From the NCBI RefSeq assembly GCF_902859895.1, contig NZ_CADIKM010000001.1, positions 1 through 64,000 of the forward strand: a stretch of DNA of 64,000 nt. The letters run 5' to 3'. Source of the DNA: Pararobbsia alpina. GTDB taxonomy: Bacteria; Pseudomonadota; Gammaproteobacteria; Burkholderiales; Burkholderiaceae. A model generated the notes under the pieces. The model was not told the DNA's origin and made no database searches. It saw only the letters and a list, made by a program, of their open reading frames with translations. The translations under genes and the position numbers were made by a program. Shown here in pieces: positions 7,777 through 16,929 of the stretch; the first letter of the stretch is position 1, and each line of letters starts with the position of its first letter.

Positions 7777-7853
7777 TGGTGCGGCTGGCAGGATTCGAAC
7801 CCACGACCCCTTGGTTCGTAGCCAAGTACTCTATCCAACTGAGCTACAGCCGC
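7777..7853 (-). tRNA. tRNA-Arg (anticodon ACG)
   Basis: The minus strand reads GCGGCTGTAGCTCAGTTGG as acceptor and D arm, then an anticodon arm CTTGG-CTACGAA-CCAAG, giving anticodon ACG. The T arm GTGGGTTCGAATCC and a closed acceptor stem ending in an encoded CCA follow. It is 77 nt long with all four stems intact. ACG is normally edited to ICG and reads CGU, CGC and CGA. Confidence 0.97.
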
Positions 7854-7970
7854 ACATCAGAAGCAAGATTATAGCGACGACTTCCGACTTTGCAAAGCCC
7901 CTTTTTTACACGCAACGCTCTATGCTTAAGGATTGGGCTCTTTGCCTGGACGTCGTATCGGCCTGACACC

Positions 7971-8540
7971 ATGAACAAAGCATTTATCAAAGAATCGTCC
8001 GAGACGGACGACGACGATCTCGAGGGCGCCGCTCCCCCGATCCCGCCCGGCGCGAAAAACTACATCACGCCGGAAGGCTATCAACGCCTCAAGGATGAGC
8101 TGCTGCATCTGATCGACGTCGAGCGCCCTGAAGTCGTTCGTCTTGTCTCGTGGGCTGCATCGAACGGCGATCGCTCCGAGAACGGCGACTACATCTATGG
8201 CAAGCGAAAGCTGCGTGAGATCGACCGTCGCCTGCGCTTCCTGACCAAGCGGCTCGATATCGCCGAAGTCGTCGACGCGAGCAAGCAGGAGAACCGGGAT
8301 CAGGTGTTCTTCGGCGCGACAGTCGACTATGCGACAAAGGACGGCACCGAGCATCGTCTTGAGATCGTCGGCATCGACGAGGTCGATCTGGATCGCGGCA
8401 GAGTCAGCTGGATCTCGCCGATTGCGCGCGCGCTCGTCAAAGCGAGAATAGGCGATGTCGTGCCATTGCAGACGCCGGCCGGCACCGAGCAGATCGAAAT
8501 TCTCGACGTCCACTACCCGTCGCCGGGCGGCGCCGACTAG
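7971..8540 (+). CDS. greB: Transcription elongation factor GreB
   Basis: GreB enters the secondary channel of RNA polymerase and stimulates cleavage of backtracked RNA. The N-terminal coiled coil carries the acidic tip in the motif AASNGDRSENGDYIYGKRKL, the site that places the catalytic metal. The C-terminal FKBP-like domain ends ISPIARALVKARIGDVVPLQTP. GreB rather than GreA is indicated by YIYGKRKLREIDRRLRFLTKRL. The first 30 residues are an acidic, low-complexity extension, giving 189 residues. The ATG at 7971 is preferred over an upstream in-frame ATG (7890), whose extra 27 residues are not family-like. It faces the spoT operon, as is usual in Burkholderia. Confidence 0.95.
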   Translation: MNKAFIKESSETDDDDLEGAAPPIPPGAKNYITPEGYQRLKDELLHLIDVERPEVVRLVSWAASNGDRSENGDYIYGKRKLREIDRRLRFLTKRLDIAEVVDASKQENRDQVFFGATVDYATKDGTEHRLEIVGIDEVDLDRGRVSWISPIARALVKARIGDVVPLQTPAGTEQIEILDVHYPSPGGAD

Positions 8541-8575
8541 GTCCGTACCACTCGCCGTCCGTACAGCGCGCCGTT

Positions 8576-8600
8576 CGGCTCACCCGTCACGGGCGAGCCG
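8576..8600. terminator. Hairpin between greB and spoT
   Basis: CGGCTC (8576-8581) pairs with GAGCCG (8595-8600), with an inner CCCG/CGGG stem. There is no T-tract, so it may be a rho-dependent end or a transcript-stabilising hairpin for either converging gene. Confidence 0.4.
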
Positions 8601-8668
8601 CAAGACAAGTCAAGCAGGGATGCAGTAAGGAAACGTGCCGAGAAGGCGCGTGAAGGCACCACGGCTTC

Positions 8669-11050
8669 CTAAAAGTCGCGCCGCTCGCGATCGATCCGGA
8701 TGCCACCGTCATGGCGGCCCGGGGGCTCCTCGCTGGGGCGCTCGCGGGAGATCCGCACGACATCCGGATTGCCCCGCGTGCGCCGCAGGACGTTCGCGAG
8801 ATGCACGCGGTCGCTGACCTGGATGATGAAGCGGAGTTCGGTGATTTCCTGGTCGATATTCTCGTCCATCGCGACGTGCACGATGTTTGCGTCCGCAGAC
8901 GTAATGTCGCCGGCCACCCTTGCGAACACGCCCTTCGAACTCTTCACGAGCACCTTGACGCCGACATCGAACAGGCGTCCGGGCTGGGGTGCCCAGGCGA
9001 CGTCGATCCAGCGCTCCGGGTCGCGGCGATGAATGCGCTGTGCGACGCGACAATCGGCAGTATGGATCGCCATCCCGAGTCCAATCCCGATATAGCCCAT
9101 GATCGCGTCACCCGGAATCGGACGGCAGCATGGCGACAACTGGACCGACATCCCCTCGGTGCCCGTGATCACCACCGCCGCACCGCCCGCGCCGCCCGGA
9201 TGATGCGAGGGGCTGTCCGCACCGGCCAGCGCTTCTGGATCGCCTTCGCGACCGCTCATCAGCACTTCGAGACGCTTGGCCATCACGGCGGCGACATCGC
9301 GTCCGAGCCCGATATCGGCAAACAGCTCCTGGCGATTCCGATTGCCCGTCCACAACGACAGCTTTTCCCAGACCTCGGGCGTCACATCGGCCAACGACAG
9401 CCGATATCCCTTCAAAGCCTGATCGACGAGCCGCTCGCCGAGCTGCACCGACTCGTTGAAACGCATCGTCTTCAGATAATGGCGAATCGCGGCGCGCGCC
9501 TTGCCCGTTCGCACAAAGCCGAGCCACGCGGGATTCGGCTTCGAATACGGTGCCGTGATCACCTCGACGATGTCGCCGCTCTTGAGCTCGGTGCGCAAGG
9601 GCAGCAACTCGTTGTTGATCTTGACGGCGACGCACTGATTGCCCAGATCGCTATGGACGCCATAAGCGAAGTCGAGCGCGGTCGCGCCGCGCGGCAACGG
9701 CATGATCCGGGACTTCGGCGTGAAGACATAAACCGCATCCGGGAACAGATCGATCTTGACCTGTTCGAGGAATTCGGTTGAATCGCCGGCTTCGGACTGG
9801 ATGTCGAGCAGTGAGCTCAACCACTGATGCGCACGCTTCTGGACATCGTTGAGGTCCGCACTGCCGTTCTTGTACAGCCAATGCGCCGCGACGCCCGACT
9901 CGGCGATCTCGTGCATCTTGCGTGTGCGGATCTGGAATTCGATCGGCGTTCCGAACGGGCCCACCAGCGTCGTGTGGAGCGACTGGTAGCCGTTCACCTT
10001 CGGAATCGCGATGTAGTCCTTAAATTTTCCCGGTACCGGCTTATAGAGCGCATGCAGCGCGCCGACACACATATAGCATTCAAGAGGCTGTTCGACGACC
10101 ACCCGGAAACCATAGACGTCGAGCACCTGCGAAAACGACAACTGCTTGTCGCGCATCTTCTGATAGATGCTGAAGATCGTCTTCTCGCGGCCGTTCACAT
10201 CCGCGACGATCTTCGCATCGGCGAGCGAACGCTGCACCGCTTCGAGAATCTTGCCGACGACCTCACGCCGGTTGCCGCGCGCGGCCTTCACAGCCTTTTC
10301 GAGCGTCGCGTACCGGCGCGGGTTGAAGTTCGCGAAACTCAGGTCCTGCAGCTCGCGAAACGTATTGTTGAGTCCGAGCCTATGCGCGATGGGCGCGTAA
10401 ATATCAAGCGTCTCGCGCGCAACCCTGCGCCGCTTTTCAGTCGGCACGGCGCCGAGCGTGCGCATATTGTGCAGACGGTCGGCAAGCTTCACGAGAATCA
10501 CGCGCACGTCGCGCGCCATCGCGAGCAGCATCTTGCGGAAGTTTTCCGCCTGCGCTTCCTCGCGATTGCGGAATTCCATCTTGTCGAGCTTCGACAGGCC
10601 ATCGACCAGCTCGGCGACCTTCGGACCAAACCGTTCGGCAAGCTCGGTCTTGGTGACGCCCTGATCTTCCATCACATCATGGAGGAGTGCCGCCATGATC
10701 GACTGCGCGTCGAGCTTCCAGTCGGCGCAGATTTCCGCGACCGCGACCGGATGAGTGATATAGGGTTCGCCGCTTTGCCGGTACTGTCCGAGATGCGCCT
10801 CGTCGCTGAAGTGGAAAGCCGCCTTGACTTCCTTCAGCTCATTCTTTTTCAGATAGGTCGAGAGCGTGCCCGTCAGTTTCGCGATTGAAACGACTTCGTG
10901 CTTGCGCGGCTGCTCGGGGGTGGCCGTCGGTCCGAACAGATGTCGGAACGACTGCTCGAGAACGGCATCGATATACTTGCGCGCGGACGCGGCCTTCGAT
11001 GGCGTCGGCGATTCGACGGACAAAGAGGCGGATGAGGAATCGGAACTCAT
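8669..11050 (-). CDS. spoT: Bifunctional (p)ppGpp synthetase/hydrolase (RelA/SpoT family)
   Basis: This enzyme makes and degrades the stringent-response alarmone ppGpp. The HD hydrolase domain is intact: GEPYITHPVAVAEI and AALLHDVMED, with HD near residues 124-125. The synthetase domain has YGFRVVVE, PGKFKDYIAIPKVNGYQSLH and the substrate-binding run ending in ESGVAAHW. TGS, a Cys-containing region (SPCCRPIPGDAIMGY) and a C-terminal ACT domain follow. Both active sites look functional, so it is a SpoT-like Rel. The start at 11050 has GGAGG five bases upstream; ATG 11062 and TTG 11065 are weaker. It follows rpoZ and gmk on the minus strand. The last 30 residues are Arg-rich and polar. Confidence 0.95.
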   Translation of the reverse strand: MSSDSSSASLSVESPTPSKAASARKYIDAVLEQSFRHLFGPTATPEQPRKHEVVSIAKLTGTLSTYLKKNELKEVKAAFHFSDEAHLGQYRQSGEPYITHPVAVAEICADWKLDAQSIMAALLHDVMEDQGVTKTELAERFGPKVAELVDGLSKLDKMEFRNREEAQAENFRKMLLAMARDVRVILVKLADRLHNMRTLGAVPTEKRRRVARETLDIYAPIAHRLGLNNTFRELQDLSFANFNPRRYATLEKAVKAARGNRREVVGKILEAVQRSLADAKIVADVNGREKTIFSIYQKMRDKQLSFSQVLDVYGFRVVVEQPLECYMCVGALHALYKPVPGKFKDYIAIPKVNGYQSLHTTLVGPFGTPIEFQIRTRKMHEIAESGVAAHWLYKNGSADLNDVQKRAHQWLSSLLDIQSEAGDSTEFLEQVKIDLFPDAVYVFTPKSRIMPLPRGATALDFAYGVHSDLGNQCVAVKINNELLPLRTELKSGDIVEVITAPYSKPNPAWLGFVRTGKARAAIRHYLKTMRFNESVQLGERLVDQALKGYRLSLADVTPEVWEKLSLWTGNRNRQELFADIGLGRDVAAVMAKRLEVLMSGREGDPEALAGADSPSHHPGGAGGAAVVITGTEGMSVQLSPCCRPIPGDAIMGYIGIGLGMAIHTADCRVAQRIHRRDPERWIDVAWAPQPGRLFDVGVKVLVKSSKGVFARVAGDITSADANIVHVAMDENIDQEITELRFIIQVSDRVHLANVLRRTRGNPDVVRISRERPSEEPPGRHDGGIRIDRERRDF

Positions 11051-11157
11051 GCTCGCCTCCATCAAAAAGTAAGTCGGGGAATCGCCCGGTCAATCTACAA
11101 CGCGGGCGGGGAATGCGACCCCGCACGCTTCCTGAATTTGCCTGGTGCCCCTGCCGG

Positions 11158-11361
11158 TCAGACCGGCACCTTCTTCAACATTTCGACGCCGGTCTTGCCC
11201 GCGGCGATTTCGCGCAGGGCGGCGACCGTCGGCTTGTCACGGCTTTCGATCTTCGGCGTGTGTCCCTGCGCAAGTTGTCGCGCACGGTACGTCGCAACCA
11301 GAGCGAGTTCGAAACGATTCGGAATCTGCTTGAGGCAGTCTTCGACGGTAATGCGAGCCAT
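11158..11361 (-). CDS. rpoZ: RNA polymerase omega subunit
   Basis: This 67-residue subunit clamps the beta-prime subunit during RNA polymerase assembly and forms part of a ppGpp site. The conserved core reads [27 protein letters not shown] and ALREIAAG. The length is normal for betaproteobacteria. It lies between gmk and spoT (about 107 and 107 bp gaps), the classic order linking the stringent-response enzyme with its polymerase target. Confidence 0.97.
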   Translation of the reverse strand: MARITVEDCLKQIPNRFELALVATYRARQLAQGHTPKIESRDKPTVAALREIAAGKTGVEMLKKVPV

Positions 11362-11468
11362 GGTGTGTTCCTTCTTTATGTGCTTTGTATTCTACATGAA
11401 GCGCCGCGCGCAGCAGTGACACACCGCGAGGCTTCGCAAGCGTGTTCCGTGCATCGCCGCGCCGCGCC

Positions 11469-12197
11469 TCACGACTGCGGCAGGTGAATGCCCAGTTGCA
11501 TGAACAGTTCGGTGTGCCGCGCGTACTGGGAAGCGCAGCGCAGGCGCGTCGCGGCGACCACACACTGTAGTTCGGACAACGCCCGAGGGAACGCCTCGTT
11601 GATCACCACATACTCGAAATCCGGCGCATGGGCGATCTCGCTTCCCGCCGCGAGCAGACGCCGCACGATCACGTTCGGTTCGTCCTGGCCGCGCTTGCGC
11701 AGACGTTCTTCGAGCACGTCGAGCGACGGAGGCAATATGAAAATGCCGACCGCATTGTGAAACTGTTTGCGAACCTGCAACGCACCCTGCCAGTCGATCT
11801 CGAGCAGCACGTCGCGGCCGTTGCGCATCTGCTCCTCGATCCAGATGCGCGATGTCGCATAGAAATTCCCATGCACTTCGGCGCTTTCGAGAAACTCGCC
11901 AGCGCGGCGCCTCTCGGCGAACTCGTCTTTCGTGCAGAACAGATACTCACGGCCGTGCTTTTCGTTCGGCCGCGGCGGCCGCGTGGTATACGAGATCGAC
12001 AACCGGATCGCCTCGTCCTGCTCGAGCAGGGCATTGACGAGCGTCGACTTGCCCGCGCCCGAGGGGGCGACGACCATGAAGAGGTTGCCGGGGTAGTCGC
12101 CGGTGTATTCGAGCGGCTTCGCCTGGGCCGGCGCCGGCTCGACGATCCGCTGTTCGGCCTGGACGGCGCGTGCGTCGCGCGGAGTCTTGTCGTTCAT
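11469..12197 (-). CDS. gmk: Guanylate kinase
   Basis: It phosphorylates GMP to GDP with ATP. The P-loop APSGAGKST lies near residues 44-52. The GMP-binding region reads [19 protein letters not shown], followed by [16 protein letters not shown] and [14 protein letters not shown]. The lid region contains [20 protein letters not shown] 36-residue hydrophilic extension precedes the fold, making 242 residues, somewhat longer than E. coli Gmk. A GGAG lies shortly before the ATG. The start is six bases after the yicC stop, so the two are co-transcribed. Confidence 0.96.
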   Translation of the reverse strand: MNDKTPRDARAVQAEQRIVEPAPAQAKPLEYTGDYPGNLFMVVAPSGAGKSTLVNALLEQDEAIRLSISYTTRPPRPNEKHGREYLFCTKDEFAERRRAGEFLESAEVHGNFYATSRIWIEEQMRNGRDVLLEIDWQGALQVRKQFHNAVGIFILPPSLDVLEERLRKRGQDEPNVIVRRLLAAGSEIAHAPDFEYVVINEAFPRALSELQCVVAATRLRCASQYARHTELFMQLGIHLPQS

Positions 12198-12203
12198 TCT
12201 TGT

Positions 12204-13139
12204 TTACTCCAGGTTCTGGACTTGCTCGCGCATCTGCTCGATGAGCAGTTTCAACGTCATCGACGCATCCGCCAGTTCCTTGGCGGCCGCCTTCGAGCCG
12301 AGCGTATTCGCTTCGCGGTTCAGTTCCTGCATCATGAAATCGAGGCGTTTGCCGACCTTGCCGCCCTTCTCGATCACATGACGCGTTTCCTTCAAATGCG
12401 CGGTGAGCCGTGAGAGCTCTTCGGCGATATCGATGCGAATGCCGTACATCGTGACTTCTTGACGAATCCGTTCCGCGGCTTCCTCGCGCGTGACGACCGT
12501 CGAACCCGAGTCCGGCATGCTAAGACCCAGTGCCTCGTTGAGACGCTCGACGATCTTGGCCTGCTGCTTTGCAACGAGTTCGGGCACCAGTGGGGTGATC
12601 CGGGCCACGATGGCTTCCATTTCGGTCACATTGCCCAGCAGCATCGTCGCGAGCTGGGCCCCCTCACGCGCGCGCACGTCAATGAGTTCGCGCACCGCAT
12701 CCTTGCCGCAGGCCAGCACCACATCGCGCAACACGTCCGCGGACACCGCGCTTTCCGAGAGCACGCCCGGCCAGCGGAGAATCTCGCCAACACGCAGCCG
12801 CCCCGCGCCCGGGAATGCCGCGACGATCTGTTCTTCGAGCGTGCGCAACTGCTCGAGCGCGACCGGCAGGAGCGTGCCGCCAAGCGAGGTATCGCCGCGC
12901 TGGATGTTCACGCGGATATCGACCTTCCCACGCGACAGCCTGTTCATCAGCATCTCGCGCAACGTAGGCTCGCAGACTCGCACCTCTTCCGGCATCCGGA
13001 AGTTCAGGTCGAGAAAACGAGAGTTCACTGTGCGCAGTTCGACCGAGACGCTCGCCACCGCGTCGCCCGCGTCGCTGCCTGCGTTGTCGCCCGCGAGTTC
13101 GCGGGTTACGCTGGCATAGCCCGTCATGCTGTAGATCAT
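12204..13139 (-). CDS. yicC: YicC family endoribonuclease
   Basis: YicC proteins are endoribonucleases, implicated in E. coli in degradation of small RNA RyhB. The family start [14 protein letters not shown] is seen, with [20 protein letters not shown] and the C-terminal block [26 protein letters not shown] and [15 protein letters not shown]. The start at 13139 is used because it gives the invariant MIYSMTGY beginning; 14 upstream codons are not family-like. With 311 residues it is slightly longer than E. coli YicC. It heads the yicC-gmk-rpoZ-spoT series and is divergent from rph. Confidence 0.93.
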   Translation of the reverse strand: MIYSMTGYASVTRELAGDNAGSDAGDAVASVSVELRTVNSRFLDLNFRMPEEVRVCEPTLREMLMNRLSRGKVDIRVNIQRGDTSLGGTLLPVALEQLRTLEEQIVAAFPGAGRLRVGEILRWPGVLSESAVSADVLRDVVLACGKDAVRELIDVRAREGAQLATMLLGNVTEMEAIVARITPLVPELVAKQQAKIVERLNEALGLSMPDSGSTVVTREEAAERIRQEVTMYGIRIDIAEELSRLTAHLKETRHVIEKGGKVGKRLDFMMQELNREANTLGSKAAAKELADASMTLKLLIEQMREQVQNLE

Positions 13140-13316
13140 TGTCCGGTTCCGCGTAAGAGCGGCCAAAGCCGCCTGAAACAATCAAAGCGGGGATTATCGC
13201 ATTTCGCGGCAAGGGGGCGGCCCGGCGGATCGATAGAGAACGACCCTCTTTTAGCGCTAAGATTCGGGCTCGCCGTTCGTGCCCGGCTCACGCCCTACTT
13301 TTCTGCGGATTTCACC

Positions 13317-14057
13317 ATGTCCTCCAGCGTTTCCCGCCCCAGCGGCCGTCGTCACGACCAGTTGCGCGAAGTGCGCATCACCCGCCAGTACACGAAGCAC
13401 GCCGAGGGTTCGGTGCTCATCGAGTTTGGCGACACCAAGGTCATCTGCACCGCGAGCATCAGCGAACGCGTACCCGAATTCCTGCGCGACCGCGGCCAGG
13501 GCTGGCTGACGGCCGAGTACGGCATGCTGCCGCGCGCGACTCACACCCGCAGCGACCGTGAAGCCGCGCGCGGCAAACAGACCGGACGTACGCAGGAAAT
13601 CCAGCGCCTGATCGGGCGCGCCCTGCGTGCCGTGTTCGATCTCGAAAAGCTGGGCTCGCGGACCTTGCATATCGATTGCGACGTGATCCAGGCCGACGGG
13701 GGCACCCGCACGGCCAGCATCACCGGTGCGTTTGTCGCTGCGCATGACGCCGTCGAGCGGCTGCTGTCGAGCGGGAAGATCCAGGAATCGCCGATCACCG
13801 ACTTTGTCGCGGCTATTTCCGTCGGCATGCACGAGGGCGATGCGCTGCTTGACCTCGACTACGCCGAGGACTCGCAGTGCGACACCGATATGAACGTCGT
13901 GATGACGGGATCGGGCGGTCTGGTCGAGGTTCAGGGAACGGCCGAAGGCGAGCCGTTTTCGCGCGACGAAATGGACGGCCTACTCGATCTCGCGCAGAAC
14001 GGCATCCATGAGCTGATCCGGATGCAGCGCAAGGCGCTCGAACGGTTGTACAGTTAG
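13317..14057 (+). CDS. rph: Ribonuclease PH
   Basis: A phosphorolytic 3'-5' exoribonuclease that trims tRNA and rRNA precursors and forms a hexamer. Family motifs are present: [86 protein letters not shown] and [19 protein letters not shown]. It is 246 residues long from the ATG at 13317. A much longer frame extends upstream, but that part is antisense to yicC and is not homologous. Divergent from yicC and followed by rdgB and hemW. Confidence 0.97.
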   Translation: MSSSVSRPSGRRHDQLREVRITRQYTKHAEGSVLIEFGDTKVICTASISERVPEFLRDRGQGWLTAEYGMLPRATHTRSDREAARGKQTGRTQEIQRLIGRALRAVFDLEKLGSRTLHIDCDVIQADGGTRTASITGAFVAAHDAVERLLSSGKIQESPITDFVAAISVGMHEGDALLDLDYAEDSQCDTDMNVVMTGSGGLVEVQGTAEGEPFSRDEMDGLLDLAQNGIHELIRMQRKALERLYS

Positions 14058-14063
14058 TGGATC

Positions 14064-14087
14064 GAGAGGCGGCAAAAGCCGCTTCTC
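14064..14087 (+). terminator. Hairpin between rph and rdgB
   Basis: GAGAGGCGGC (14064-14073) and GCCGCTTCTC (14078-14087) form a 10-bp stem with one G-T pair and an AAAA loop. No U-run follows, so partial termination or 3'-end processing is as likely as full termination. Confidence 0.4.
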
Positions 14088-14119
14088 AATCGTAGCCAAG
14101 TCAAGTTCAGGGTTTCACG

Positions 14120-14758
14120 ATGGAAAAAGCCGATCCGGTCTCAACGATTCGCTGCGCGCGACAGCGTGTCGTGGTGGCTTCGAACAACGCAGGCAAGCTC
14201 CGCGAATTTGCGGCGCTGCTTGGCGAAGCCGGCTTCGATCTGATTGCGCAGGGCGAACTCGGCGTGCCAGAGGCGGACGAGCCGCATGCGACGTTTATCG
14301 AGAACGCGCTTGAGAAAGCGCGCCACGCATCGCGTCTGACCGGGCTGCCGGCTCTCGCCGACGACTCAGGCCTTTGCGTGCGTGCCTTGCAGGGCGCGCC
14401 GGGGGTCTACTCCGCGCGCTATGCCCTGCGTGCCGGCGGAGAAAAAAGCGACGCGGCGAATAATCGTCACCTGCTCGCCGAACTGGCCGACAAGGACGAC
14501 CGGCGCGGGCACTATGTCTGCGTGCTGGCCTTCGTCGAACATGCGGACGATCCCGAGCCGATCATCGGCGCAGGCCGCTGGTTCGGCAAGATCGTCGAGG
14601 CGCCGCGTGGGGAGCATGGCTTCGGCTACGACCCGCTGTTCTATCTGCCCGGTCATGGGAAGACGGCGGCCGAGCTGTCACCCGAGGTCAAGAATTCCGT
14701 GAGCCATCGGGCGATCGCGTTGCGCCATTTGATGAAGCAGTTGAAGGAACGGGAATGA
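14120..14758 (+). CDS. rdgB: dITP/XTP pyrophosphatase (RdgB/HAM1 family)
   Basis: Hydrolyses non-canonical purine triphosphates (ITP, dITP, XTP) to monophosphates, keeping them out of DNA and RNA. The substrate motif VVVASNNAGKLREF begins near residue 17. Further family motifs are FIENALEKARHASRLTGLPALADDSGLCV, GVYSARYA, GHYVCVLAFV, GEHGFGYDPLFYLP and the terminal KNSVSHRAIALRHL. The 16-residue lead-in is longer than in E. coli. Its stop overlaps the hemW start (ATGA), indicating translational coupling. Confidence 0.96.
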   Translation: MEKADPVSTIRCARQRVVVASNNAGKLREFAALLGEAGFDLIAQGELGVPEADEPHATFIENALEKARHASRLTGLPALADDSGLCVRALQGAPGVYSARYALRAGGEKSDAANNRHLLAELADKDDRRGHYVCVLAFVEHADDPEPIIGAGRWFGKIVEAPRGEHGFGYDPLFYLPGHGKTAAELSPEVKNSVSHRAIALRHLMKQLKERE

Positions 14759-15948
14759 GTAACGTCACCCAGACTTTTCTGGCTCCCGGAAGAATCCGGC
14801 TGCCCGCGATGCCACCGCTGTCTTTGTACGTGCACTTTCCGTGGTGCGTGCGCAAGTGTCCCTACTGCGATTTCAATTCGCACGAGTGGAAAGGCGAAGG
14901 CGATTTCCCGGAAGATGCCTACCTCGACGCGTTGCGCGCCGATATTGAAGTTGCGCTTCCACTCGTGTGGAGCCGCAAGATCCATACGATCTTCATCGGT
15001 GGCGGTACGCCGAGTCTGTTGTCGGCGAAAGGGCTTGATCGCTTGCTTTCGGACATCCGCGCGTTGCTGCCTGTCGATGCCGACGCTGAAATCACGCTCG
15101 AGGCCAACCCTGGCACCTTCGAAGCCGACAAATTCAGGCAGTTCCGTCAGAGTGGTGTGAATCGTTTGTCGATCGGCGTGCAGAGCTTTAACGACCGGCA
15201 CCTGAAGTCGTTGGGGCGCATCCATGATTCGGGCCAGGCGAGACATGCGATCGAGGTTGCGTCGAAAGTCTTCGACAATTTCAACCTCGACCTGATGTTC
15301 GCGCTGCCGGGGCAATCGCTCGACGAGTGCAAGGTCGACGTGGAAACCGCCCTGTCGTTCGGTTCGTCGCATTTGTCCCTGTATCACCTGACGCTCGAAC
15401 CCAATACTTACTTCGCGAAATATCCGCCGCCGCTGCCCGACGATGATACGTCTGCCGACATGCAGGACTGGATTCATGATCGCGCAACTGCGGCGGGGTT
15501 CGAGCGCTATGAAGTCTCCGCGTATGCGAAGCCGCATCATCGGAGTAAGCACAATCTGAACTACTGGCGCTTCGGGGACTATCTCGGAATCGGCGCAGGC
15601 GCGCATGGAAAGCTGTCGTTTCCGGAGCGAATTATCCGGCAGGTGCGATTCAAGCATCCGACGACGTATATCGAGCAGGCGCTGAAGCAGAAGCCTGTGC
15701 ATGAAGAACATGAGATCGGCACGGCGGATCTGCCGTTCGAGTTCATGCTGAATGCGCTGCGGCTCAATGAGGGGTTTCCGGTTCACAGTTTTCTTGAGCG
15801 GACTGGGCTGACGATGAACGCGATCGAAAAGCCGCTGTTGGAGGCGGAAAGACGAGGGTTGATTACGCGGGATCATCAACATATCGCGCCGACACCGCTG
15901 GGGCAGAGATTTTTGAATGACCTGCAGGGCTTGTTTTTGAAGGCGTAG
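14755..15948 (+). CDS. hemW: HemW, radical-SAM haem chaperone
   Basis: HemW binds haem and delivers it to respiratory enzymes; it was formerly annotated as an oxygen-independent coproporphyrinogen oxidase. The radical-SAM cluster motif CVRKCPYC (Cys31, Cys35, Cys38) follows SLYVHFPW, and the fourth Cys of genuine HemN is absent here, supporting HemW. Other blocks are IFIGGGTPSLLS, EANPGTFEADKF, RLSIGVQSFNDRHLKSLGR and LMFALPGQSLDE, with the C-terminal HemN-type winged region (FEFMLNALRLNEGF). Length 397 residues. Its ATG overlaps the rdgB stop. Confidence 0.95.
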   Translation: MSNVTQTFLAPGRIRLPAMPPLSLYVHFPWCVRKCPYCDFNSHEWKGEGDFPEDAYLDALRADIEVALPLVWSRKIHTIFIGGGTPSLLSAKGLDRLLSDIRALLPVDADAEITLEANPGTFEADKFRQFRQSGVNRLSIGVQSFNDRHLKSLGRIHDSGQARHAIEVASKVFDNFNLDLMFALPGQSLDECKVDVETALSFGSSHLSLYHLTLEPNTYFAKYPPPLPDDDTSADMQDWIHDRATAAGFERYEVSAYAKPHHRSKHNLNYWRFGDYLGIGAGAHGKLSFPERIIRQVRFKHPTTYIEQALKQKPVHEEHEIGTADLPFEFMLNALRLNEGFPVHSFLERTGLTMNAIEKPLLEAERRGLITRDHQHIAPTPLGQRFLNDLQGLFLKA

Positions 15949-16118
15949 CGGAGACGATGCGGGGAAGCGCGCTGCGCTGCTCTGCGCCACCTCGGACCCG
16001 CCTATCGCTGGCGGTAGGGGGATCGTTGGGCGTGCGGTGAGGGCGTGGCGCGGAAGCGCTTTTGGAAGCTTGGCGCGAGCGTGAAGTGCCGCTCTGACGC
16101 TGACTCGAGCCTTGCCTG

Positions 16119-16148
16119 TTCCAAAGCGGCCATTTGGTCGGTTACAAT
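16119..16148 (+). promoter_or_regulatory. Candidate promoter of tRNA-Ser(TGA)
   Basis: TACAAT (16143-16148) is a good -10 element about 60 bases before the tRNA; TTCCAA (16119-16124) at 18-bp spacing is a weak -35. The 260 bp between hemW and the tRNA contain no gene. Confidence 0.35.
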
Positions 16149-16208
16149 ACGCCCCTTGCCAGCATTGAGGCGCGTCTCCCCGACGCAAAGTGCCCCAGTG
16201 CCGACGCA

Positions 16209-16298
16209 GGAGGTGTGGCCGAGCGGTTTAAGGCACTGGTCTTGAAAACCAGCGAAGGGGTAACCCTTCCGTGAGTTCGAATCTCACCGCCTCCGCCA
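16209..16298 (+). tRNA. tRNA-Ser (anticodon TGA)
   Basis: A 90-nt class II tRNA with a long variable arm. GGAGGTG pairs with CGCCTCC at the acceptor end (one G-T pair), the anticodon arm is CTGGT-CTTGAAA-ACCAG giving anticodon TGA, the T arm is GTGAG-TTCGAAT-CTCAC and CCA is encoded. Its 3' end is a common integration site and integrase remains follow at 16449. Confidence 0.97.
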
Positions 16299-16326
16299 GA
16301 AGCACCCCGTCAGACAAGGCTCTGAC

Positions 16327-16354
16327 AGCCCCAAACCCCAGTAACGGCGGGGCT
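16327..16354 (+). terminator. Probable terminator after tRNA-Ser(TGA)
   Basis: AGCCCC (16327-16332) pairs with GGGGCT (16349-16354), followed by TTCC. The T-tract is short, so the call is moderate. Confidence 0.5.
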
Positions 16355-16404
16355 TTCCGGGGAAACAACACTCCGATAGACACCGATGCACTCCAGTTGA
16401 TTCC

Positions 16405-16447
16405 GTGGTAACAATCGTGGTAACTCGTTTACCACGATTGTTACCAC
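16405..16447. repeat. Perfect 19-bp inverted repeat before the integrase remnant
   Basis: GTGGTAACAATCGTGGTAA (16405-16423) is followed after a 5-base spacer by its exact complement (16429-16447), ending one base before the ATG of the integrase remnant. Each arm itself holds the word GTGGTAA twice, so four copies of one half-site are present. This layout suits an integrase/excisionase or repressor binding region of the former element. Confidence 0.85.
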
Positions 16448-16448
16448 G

Positions 16449-16860
16449 ATGGCCAAGGACCTACTCTCCGCTGCCGAATGCAAGAACGCCACGAGTGGCG
16501 ATAACGCCGTGCGTAAGCTCCCCGATGGTGACGGTCTGTATCTCTGGGTGTACGCCGATGGTCGCAAGTACTAGCGCATGCGCTATTGGCAGGGAGACAA
16601 GGAAAAGGCGTTGTCGGTTGGTGTCTATCCCAAGGTCACGCTCGGCCAAGCCCGCAAGAAGGCCGAGGAAGTACGCGCCCAAATTCAGGCCGGCGACGAT
16701 CCTTCGAAGGTCCGCAAGGACACTGCTATCAAGAAGAAGGTCGCGGCCGAAAACACATTCGAAGTCATCGCCCGTGGGTGGTACGCCAAGCAGGCGCACA
16801 CGTGGGCAGCCAGCCACGCAGTAGACGTAAAGCGCCGCCTTGAGAGCAACATCTACCTAC
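16449..16860 (+). pseudogene. P4-type tyrosine integrase remnant with in-frame stop
   Basis: From ATG 16449 the frame encodes the arm-binding N-terminal domain of P4-like integrases: MAKDLLSAAECKNA, LPDGDGLYLWVYADGRKY, then a TAG codon (16572-16574) where relatives have Trp, then RMRYWQGDKEKALSVGVYP, LGQARKKAEEVRAQI and NTFEVIARGWYAKQ. Homology fades after about 16860 and no catalytic domain (R..HxxR..Y) is found, so it is both nonsense-mutated and truncated. Its place beside tRNA-Ser(TGA) marks the left edge of a decayed island. No second copy of the tRNA 3' end was seen downstream. Confidence 0.85.
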
Positions 16861-16929
16861 GCGGGCTACGCCAATGCCTGCCACAAAGACGGCGGGCCAA
16901 TTTAACCATCCATCGGCATTCCACCCTCG

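Noticed and set aside
12459-13316. N-terminal extension of the RNase PH frame
   Set aside because: It is antisense to yicC and lacks homology; the family start [16 protein letters not shown] lies at 13317.
14653-16188. 511-codon minus-strand frame opposite hemW
   Set aside because: No recognisable domain; the plus strand encodes HemW with its radical-SAM motif throughout.
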